Assembly (NCBI GenBank): GCA_025201865.1
Contig: MU602876.1
Span: forward strand, 4,565 to 37,674
DNA: 33,110 nt
Direction: 5' to 3'
From: Ramicandelaber brevisporus
Lineage: Eukaryota; Kickxellomycota; Ramicandelaberales; Ramicandelaberaceae
Shown: piece after piece, positions 28,393-33,110 of the stretch
How the letters are laid out: each line of letters starts with the position of its first letter
How positions within the stretch are numbered: the first letter of the stretch is position 1
Made by a program: the position numbers and the translations under genes
Notes under the pieces: generated by a model
Told to the model about the DNA's origin: nothing
Databases searched by the model: none
The model's input: only the letters and a program-made list of their open reading frames with translations

Positions 28393-28686
28393 TTAGTAGT
28401 ACCAGCAGTAGCAGTAGCCGTACTGTGGGTGGTTGTAGGTGAAACCACCAATGTGGAGTCGGATGAGACCAAGAATGTCCAGGTTAATACCACCCAGTGG
28501 ACGGCAGTAGGCGTTGTGGCCACCGATGACCACCTGGATGTCAACGTTGAGATCGAGACCGAGATCAATGTCGAGCAGCCCAGGAGCGGCAACCGGAGCT
28601 GGAGCCGGAGCTGGGTTTGGAGCGGCGTGGACGGCGGTGGCGGCGAGACCAAGGACGGCAAGAGCACCAGCAACGTTGAAGCGCAT
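28393..28686 (-). CDS. Small secreted protein B, paralogue of A
   Basis: This encodes 97 residues. The signal peptide is nearly identical to A (one change, Gln20 to His), followed by a longer Ala/Pro spacer (APNPAPAPAPVAAP). The mature part is GLLDIDLGLDLNVDIQVVI, then GGHNAYCRPL (55-64), GGINLDILGLIRLHIGGF, and CYCWYY at the end. Cys are at 61, 92 and 94, the same pattern as A. Compared with A it lacks three residues after the CxPL motif and differs mainly in strand faces. Gene orientation is opposite to A, so the pair forms an inverted duplication of about 1.8 kb span with another gene inside. The conserved leader and TATA element indicate that the duplication included the promoter. The plus-strand open frame over the same bases is its antisense shadow. 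Confidence 0.85.
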   Translation of the reverse strand: MRFNVAGALAVLGLAATAVHAAPNPAPAPAPVAAPGLLDIDLGLDLNVDIQVVIGGHNAYCRPLGGINLDILGLIRLHIGGFTYNHPQYGYCYCWYY

Positions 28687-28791
28687 GTTTAAATAGGAAG
28701 CTTAACTTGTAGGGTTTGCGAGAAAGCAAGAGGGATGAGATGTAGAGTGAGTGAGTGAGCGAGTGAGTCTGTGTGAAGATGAGAGCTGGTT

Positions 28792-28861
28792 GATGGCTGA
28801 ATGTAGAATAGAGTTGGGAGAAGAAGGATGAGAATGAAGAGGCAAAGTCAGGCGGTATTTA
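28792..28861 (-). promoter_or_regulatory. Promoter of secreted protein B
   Basis: On the coding strand TAAATAC (28861-28855) is followed 52 bases later by ATTCTACATTCAGCCATC (28809-28792), the same pair as upstream of protein A. The start codon lies a further 106 bases down. That interval includes a (GAGT)n tract on the plus strand (28744-28768) absent from A. Confidence 0.65.
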
Positions 28862-30396
28862 TGACATTTCCGGTCTCGAACATGTCGAAGCAAAAGCAGA
28901 AACATCGGAGGCAGCAGAATCATACGACTGTGATGTCGACTTCACGACAGTCAACGGCAACTCTCGCATACACACACTGCAGCGGCAACACGTTCAAAGC
29001 AAGCTCGCTCGCACACTGCACACATACACACACATACACACATGAACCACAATGGACTTTTTGCAAGACTGGTAGTAAGAGCTGCCTGTTGACTTTTTTT
29101 GCCACTGCGATCGCATTCTGAGGTAGAGAGCTTAACAGCCGCCTACTCTCAATATTTTTTTGTTTTGTTTTTTTTTTGCTGTTGTAACTCGAGATGTTGA
29201 GCAGTCATGCATTTGATTGTGTCGCCTCGCTCGTTTTCTTTTTTCAATGTTGATTGGGATGAACGCAGTCATGCACCTCTAGATCAAAAAATCAAAAACA
29301 AAAAGGCAGCACACACAGGAAGAAAAGAAAAAATAGAAGTTGTTGCCGCAGCGACAATAACACAAAATATTCCGGTTGAGTGGGAAAAGACTGGAAAGAC
29401 ATCTAGGAAGATGCACGCAGACTCTCTCTCTCTCTCACTTCACTCTCGATGCTCGTCAGACTGACATTTCACACACACAAACGAGCAAAAAAAAAAGAGA
29501 GCCAGACCAGAGTAAAGTTGAGTAGAGTCAGAGTAGAGTAGAGTCAGAGTAGGAGCACAATGCATCGGCTTGCGAAGGAAAATAGAAGAAAAAAGTTGTT
29601 ACACATGCTGCAATCGTGCACATTGCATACGTTTGTTCTTTTTTTGGCGGTTGCATCGGAAACGACAGTGAAGATGGCGGCAACATGATGCATCGAGTGT
29701 CAGGCACGTAAACTTTACGTGTTGTACAGTGAGAGTGTTAAATGTTTATTAAACATCCGATACCAAACCTGTTTTTGGAAACTGGTCAAATGATACCAGA
29801 CCGATAACGGGCACGATGCCATTTCTCTGTCAGTTGTAGCATGTACTCGCGCGCGCGCGCGAGACCCGATTGAAGCAACGAACAATGGTGGTGTGTGTAC
29901 TTCGAGAGTTGTCTCATTCTCAACTTCCAAATTTGGCTAGGGTAACACCTCGAACTATACTCAAAGTACATCCTCCCCCCCAATCACACTCACATTAACA
30001 ATAACACCATCGCTCACTCCCCAGTCACCTCGTGCATCTCTTAAAATGAAAAGAGGCGATATGAAATGTTATTATAGTCGCTTTTAAAAGGATTATTTCC
30101 TTTCAGCATGAGAACACATTTTAAATACACATCACTAGCCTGGCCAGCTCATTTAATTATGTGAATGAGTATTAATTTCTGGAGACTGCTCTGAATTGGG
30201 GGAGGACTGCTGCCAATCGTGATCACTGTACTTTAATAAAATAGTCAAGAAAGTCTGCAAAAAAAAGAAACATGAGATCGGGGCTGCAGCACGGTTTCTT
30301 TGTCTTTCTCATGGTAATATCGGTCGGCTGCTCTTCTCACGAGCGTAAATCATCAAAGATGCTCCTGATAGAATCAAACCCGTGTGACAGAGAGTT
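28862..30396. other. 1.5 kb gene-free region between protein B and the LITAF gene
   Basis: No supported gene or RNA is seen. Features noted are (CACATA)n at about 29020-29042, poly-T at 29155-29178, an imperfect AGAGTAGAGTC repeat at about 29518-29552, and alternating CG (29849-29861). A pair of GATACCA elements lies at 29759 and 29793. The last kilobase is A/T-richer than the genes. An AATAAA-like TTTAATAAAATAG at 30232-30244 might end a rightward transcript, but none is evident. Confidence 0.4.
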
Positions 30397-30402
30397 TATA
30401 AA
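30397..30402 (+). promoter_or_regulatory. TATA box of the LITAF-domain gene
   Basis: TATAAA lies 37 bases before the first ATG (30434) and 118 bases before the next in-frame ATG (30515). In the neighbouring genes the TATA lies 135-225 bases from the ATG, so this placement favours the second ATG. Confidence 0.5.
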
Positions 30403-30433
30403 GTCTCTCCTCCTCCTCCCCAAGTTCAAATAA

Positions 30434-31732
30434 ATGGCTGGCTTGAATGGAGGCCGGTTTGGACTATCAGTCTCTGCACGCTTCCCAATACACACCCGCA
30501 AACCTTGCATATCAATGATTTTTGGCCAGAGTCTTACTTCCCCGCTCAGCTCGCTCGCTAGCAGCGTAACCGCACCAGCCGATGCTCTCTCCAAGGTTGC
30601 GAAGAAGGCTGCAGAGACTACCGTGGCGGCAGCCAAACAGACCGCGACCGTAGGCAGCGTTGTGGTTGAAACAGTCGCGCAGCCGGTAAGCGCCGCTGTG
30701 ACCACGGCGACTGTGCCAGCTAAGGCTCTGTCTGACGTAGCTCAGAAGGTTGCTGAAACTGCCATGGATGCGAGCAAACAAGCTACAGCTGTGGGTAGCA
30801 CTGTCCTTGAAACGGTGGCTGAGCCAGTAGGTGTTGTGGCCAGCATCGTAGCCGCACCAACCGAGGTTCTGTCCGATATCGCTCACAAGGCTGTCGATAT
30901 CGCTGTTGAGGGTGGTAAACAAGCCGCGACCGCTGCCAGCTCTGTAACTACTCCAGCTCAAGCTCTGTCTGACATCGCTCATAAGGCTGTCGATACGGCT
31001 GTTGAAGGTGGCAAGCAAGCAACTTCCGTGGGTAGCGCTGCTGCCAGCTCTGTAGCTGCACCGGCTGAGACTCTGTCTGACATGGCTCAAAAGGCTGCAG
31101 AGATCGCTGCTGATGCAGGCAAGCAAGCAGCGACCACTACTAGTGCCACGTTTGAAATGGTCGCTCAACCGGTAGGCACTGCTATGAGTTCTGTGGCCGA
31201 TAGAGTAGTCTCGGCTGATCCGGTTAATGCTGTGAGCACAGCTCTTGAAGTGGCTACGGAAACCGCTTCCTCTCTGCGTCAAAGAATACCCGAGCCGCTC
31301 GAGGGAATCTCGCAGATTGCCCAGCTTCCGGCTGCTGGTATCGCGGCAGCTCAGTCCATTGTAGGCGTTCTTCCACTTGGAGTAGTCCCCGCCGGATTCC
31401 GTTTCTCTGCTATTCCAATGATTACACTGTGCCCGCATTGCACCAAAGTGAGGAAAACGGCCATCAAGTACCGCATTGGATACTCGACGTTTGGTGTAGC
31501 GATTGCGGCAGGTTTCCTCGTTAACCCGGTTGCTGCGCTTGCACCGTTCTTCTTCAAGCAGCTCAAAGACGAGGTGCATTACTGCTCGGAGTGCGATAAG
31601 CGTATTGGATTCACTACACCGACGGCACGCACGGTTTCTGCTGTAACTGGTATGATGGTTTCAGCAGTTGCCACAGGTGCTGCGACGGCTACAGTTGGTG
31701 TCGCTACTTCTGCCATTCCAACAATGTCGTAG
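30434..31732 (+). CDS. LITAF-type zinc-ribbon protein with amphipathic helix repeats
   Basis: This encodes 432 residues from ATG 30434, or 405 from ATG 30515, which fits the TATA position better. Residues about 45-270 hold five related repeats of 32-47 residues built on PAxxLSDxAxKAxxxAxxxGKQA. They are Ala/Val/Thr-rich and predicted to be amphipathic helices like LEA, perilipin or apolipoprotein repeats. Residues 333-390 form a LITAF-like domain: CPHC (333-336), a hydrophobic stretch GVAIAAGFLVNPVAALAPFFF, then HYCSEC (382-387) and DKRIGF. In LITAF proteins the two Cys pairs bind one zinc and the hydrophobic part dips into the cytosolic face of endosomal or plasma membranes. A hydrophobic Ala/Thr/Val tail follows. 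The sequence suggests a peripheral membrane or lipid-surface protein; its cellular role is unknown. The last 25 codons and the stop are duplicated directly downstream. Confidence 0.82.
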   Translation: MAGLNGGRFGLSVSARFPIHTRKPCISMIFGQSLTSPLSSLASSVTAPADALSKVAKKAAETTVAAAKQTATVGSVVVETVAQPVSAAVTTATVPAKALSDVAQKVAETAMDASKQATAVGSTVLETVAEPVGVVASIVAAPTEVLSDIAHKAVDIAVEGGKQAATAASSVTTPAQALSDIAHKAVDTAVEGGKQATSVGSAAASSVAAPAETLSDMAQKAAEIAADAGKQAATTTSATFEMVAQPVGTAMSSVADRVVSADPVNAVSTALEVATETASSLRQRIPEPLEGISQIAQLPAAGIAAAQSIVGVLPLGVVPAGFRFSAIPMITLCPHCTKVRKTAIKYRIGYSTFGVAIAAGFLVNPVAALAPFFFKQLKDEVHYCSECDKRIGFTTPTARTVSAVTGMMVSAVATGAATATVGVATSAIPTMS

Positions 31733-31829
31733 ACCTTAATGGTGGTTTCAGCAGTTGCCACAGGTGCTGCGACGGCTACAGTTGGTGTCGCTACTTCTGC
31801 CATTCCAACAATGTCGTAAATCTTAATCA
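31656..31829 (+). repeat. 87 bp tandem duplication of the LITAF gene's 3' end
   Basis: Copy one (31656-31742) spans the end of the coding sequence, the TAG stop and 10 bases beyond. Copy two (31743-31829) is identical for about 75 bases and then differs at a few positions around a TAA stop. The unit is 29 codons long, so copy two is in the same frame as the gene but lies after the first stop. Confidence 0.95.
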
Positions 31830-31901
31830 AATGATGTTCGCAGTAACATTATAGTAGAGAAGCAACAGTGTTATTAAAGGAGAAATGTTACTATTGATCT
31901 T

Positions 31902-32429
31902 TTAGATGTGGATGCCGAGACCAACACCGAGCTTGGCGCTAATGTCGAGGAGCGGACGGCAGTTGTACGGGCTGCCACCGAGATTGATACGGACGTCGGC
32001 AGCAACGTCGGCATCGACGTCGAGGAGAGAACGCTTGGTGTAGGTTGGTGGCTGGTACGATGGTGGCTGGCTTGGTTCACCTGGCTGGCCCGGCTGACCT
32101 GGTTGTCCAGGCTGGCCCGGCTGACCCGGTTGGCCTGGCTGTCCTGGCTGTCCTGGCTGTCCTGGCTGTCCTGGCTGACCTGGCTGACCTGGCTGACCAG
32201 TGCCTGGTGGAATATAGATCGGATAGCAAGCGTGGTTGCGGCCACCAATGTTCACGGCGACTCCAAGACCAACCTTGGCGCCGATGTTGATGAGAGAGCG
32301 CTTAGAGAGCTCAATGGCAGGGAAGTGGGCCGGTTCGATTTGAACCGGAGCGGGAGCGGGGGCGGCAATCACGGCTAGCGGGGTTGCAGCCAAAGCAAGA
32401 GCAGCAGCGAAGACGGAGGAGACACGCAT
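31902..32429 (-). CDS. Secreted two-module precursor with Lys-Arg sites and Gly-Gln-Pro linker
   Basis: This encodes 175 residues. A signal peptide (MRVSSVFAAALALAATPLAV, cleavage near IA-AP) is followed by a pro-segment ending in Lys43-Arg44. Module 1 starts SLINIGAKVGLGVAVN and contains IGGRNHACYPI (Cys68). A collagen-like linker of 13 Gly-Gln-Pro units spans residues 78-116, then a Pro-rich stretch ends in Lys132-Arg133. Module 2 starts SLLDVDADVAADVRIN and contains LGGSPYNCRPL (Cys157), running to the C-terminus at 175. Lys-Arg pairs at both module starts are typical Kex2 sites, so secretion should release module 2 (42 residues) and a module 1-linker peptide. Each module resembles the single module of proteins A and B around GG...CxPL, but lacks their CYCWY end. 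Function unknown; peptide signals or effectors are possibilities. Confidence 0.85.
   Translation of the reverse strand: MRVSSVFAAALALAATPLAVIAAPAPAPVQIEPAHFPAIELSKRSLINIGAKVGLGVAVNIGGRNHACYPIYIPPGTGQPGQPGQPGQPGQPGQPGQPGQPGQPGQPGQPGQPGQPGEPSQPPSYQPPTYTKRSLLDVDADVAADVRINLGGSPYNCRPLLDISAKLGVGLGIHI
32082..32198 (-). repeat. 9 bp tandem repeat encoding (Gly-Gln-Pro)13
   Basis: Thirteen 9-base units encode Gly-Gln-Pro with synonymous variation (GGT/GGC, CAG, CCA/CCG/CCT-type third-base changes seen as GGCTGACCT and GGCTGTCCT on the plus strand). It forms the linker of the secreted two-module protein. Confidence 0.92.
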
Positions 32430-32960
32430 TATTAGATGAGACGGGTATGGAGGGGGTTGTTTGTAGTGGGTGGTTGTGGTGGTGAGTTGCTGTCACAGAC
32501 GCGTGAGAGATGTAAGATGAATGAGATGGGGTGAATTAGACGAGACGAGATGGAGAGACGCAGTGGCGATGTGAGAAATGAGAAGAGATGGTTGTGATGA
32601 TGGTGAAGCGAGATGACCAGAACGGAAGAACTGCGAGCAGCAACGCAGCCGGCTTTATACTCTAGGAAAAGGGGGTCGTTGCTGGCGCTGTCGCTGGTGC
32701 TGATGCTGATGCCGATACTGCACATCCCTTTCTGCTACAGACAACGAGCTGAAGCGGACTCGCTGGCAGACACGCAGCGACAGAACAGTGAAAAACTGAG
32801 CGAAAAGGAGATGGCAGCGAGTGGTTCGCCTGAGTGGTTCGCCTGAGTGGTCAGTTCGCTGGAGGGCTGATGAGCGTGACTGTTCAGGAACAAGTAATGA
32901 AACGAAACCCGAGAAAGCGCGCAATGAGCGACTCTGCTAGTCGGTTGTCACTGTCGCTGC
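32430..32960 (-). promoter_or_regulatory. Upstream region of the two-module secreted protein
   Basis: TATAAA on the minus strand (32659-32654, in GAGTATAAAGCC) lies 225 bases before the ATG. The leader is C/T- and A/C-rich on the coding strand. The 18-base element of proteins A and B is absent. Farther out is GCTGATGCTGATGCCGATAC (about 32699-32718) and a GAGTGGTTCGCCT repeat (32818-32845). No gene was found in this stretch. Confidence 0.5.
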
Positions 32961-33110
32961 TCAATTATTTTTAGGCGTGCTACTGTTGCTGATACTATTG
33001 CTGCTGCTATTGCTACTGTTGGTGGGCTGAAAGATGACCGTTTCGCGCAGTGGCGTCGTAGTGCCAACAAGGAAGGAGCTGGCAAAAGTCCGACCGAATG
33101 TTTGCTTGCA
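32961..33110 (-). CDS. Possible C-terminus of a gene continuing past the right edge
   Basis: Reading from the window edge on the minus strand gives 49 codons ending in TGA at 32963-32961. The translation starts CKQTFGRTFASSFLVG, then TTTPLRETVIFQP, and finishes in an Asn/Ser-rich tail (NSSNSSSNSISNSS). A normal-looking segment followed by an Asn/Ser tail suits the proteins of this genome. It is too short to identify. A competing plus-strand frame begins with ATG at 33034 and is also open to the edge, so the call is tentative. Confidence 0.35.
   Translation of the reverse strand, partial: CKQTFGRTFASSFLVGTTTPLRETVIFQPTNSSNSSSNSISNSSTPKNN

Noticed and set aside
28282-28692. 136-codon plus-strand frame over protein B
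   Set aside because: It is the antisense shadow of B. The minus strand has the signal peptide and the paralogue match.
31579-31830. Minus-strand frame with a duplicated IYDIVGMAEVATPTV segment
   Set aside because: It is the complement of the 87 bp tandem duplication at the LITAF gene end, not a separate repeat protein.
31908-32378. Plus-strand Trp/Leu-rich repeat frame (WLTWLAR type)
   Set aside because: It is the complement of the Gly-Gln-Pro repeat of the secreted precursor. The minus frame has signal peptide and family motifs.
1-33110. tRNA, rRNA, transposon or viral genes
   Set aside because: Both strands were scanned by eye for T-loop and cloverleaf patterns, transposase/integrase/polymerase motifs and terminal repeats. 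None was convincing. A tRNAscan-SE, Infernal and RepeatMasker run would settle it.

Overview
The window looks like a piece of nuclear genome from a non-Dikarya (early-diverging) fungus. It carries fungal-type single-copy housekeeping genes: replication factor C subunit 3, Tim23, pantothenate synthetase and a DEP/F-BAR/RhoGAP protein of the Rgd2/Rga8 type. It also carries a mitochondrial propionyl-CoA carboxylase beta subunit, which most Dikarya lack. Every gene reads through without needing an intron, even the 3.3 kb ones. Proteins are padded with poly-Gln, poly-Ser, poly-Asp and Asn/Ser tracts. A Kickxellomycotina-like (Zoopagomycota) origin would fit the intron poverty and low-complexity style, but that placement is a guess from memory of such genomes.

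Left and middle part (1-23.7 kb): conserved cellular genes. A long coiled-coil protein (390-3704, +) has both ends resembling the animal spindle protein HMMR/RHAMM. RFC3 (4025-5146, +) converges on PCCB (5274-6908, -). PanC (7195-8232, -) and TIM23 (8527-9510, +) are divergent across a 294 bp shared promoter. An alpha-arrestin-like protein (9804-12365, -) has 16 AAC units directly before its start codon. A DEP/F-BAR/RhoGAP protein (14660-17938, -) follows. A 3.4 kb gene-free stretch rich in simple repeats then precedes a group B bHLH transcription factor (21379-23721, +).

Right part (24.4-33.1 kb): an accessory-looking stretch of secreted and membrane-associated proteins. It contains a secreted bulb-type (B-lectin) protein (24392-25507, -) and two closely related 96/97-residue secreted proteins in inverted orientation (26839-27129, + and 28393-28686, -). 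These two share their signal peptides, a CYCWY terminus and an aligned promoter. A small Ser/Pro-rich orphan (27686-28120, +) lies between them. A LITAF-type zinc-ribbon protein with amphipathic-helix repeats (30434-31732, +) has a C-terminus and stop codon that were recently duplicated in tandem. A third secreted protein (31902-32429, -) holds two Lys-Arg-preceded modules with the same Gly-Gly...Cys-x-Pro core, joined by a collagen-like Gly-Gln-Pro linker.

The best candidate for something undescribed is this trio of small secreted proteins: two single-module paralogues and one precursor whose Lys-Arg sites suggest Kex2-type processing into more than one peptide. No tRNA, rRNA gene, CRISPR array or recognisable transposon was found. 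Both strands at the right edge hold short open frames; the minus-strand one looks like the end of another gene.
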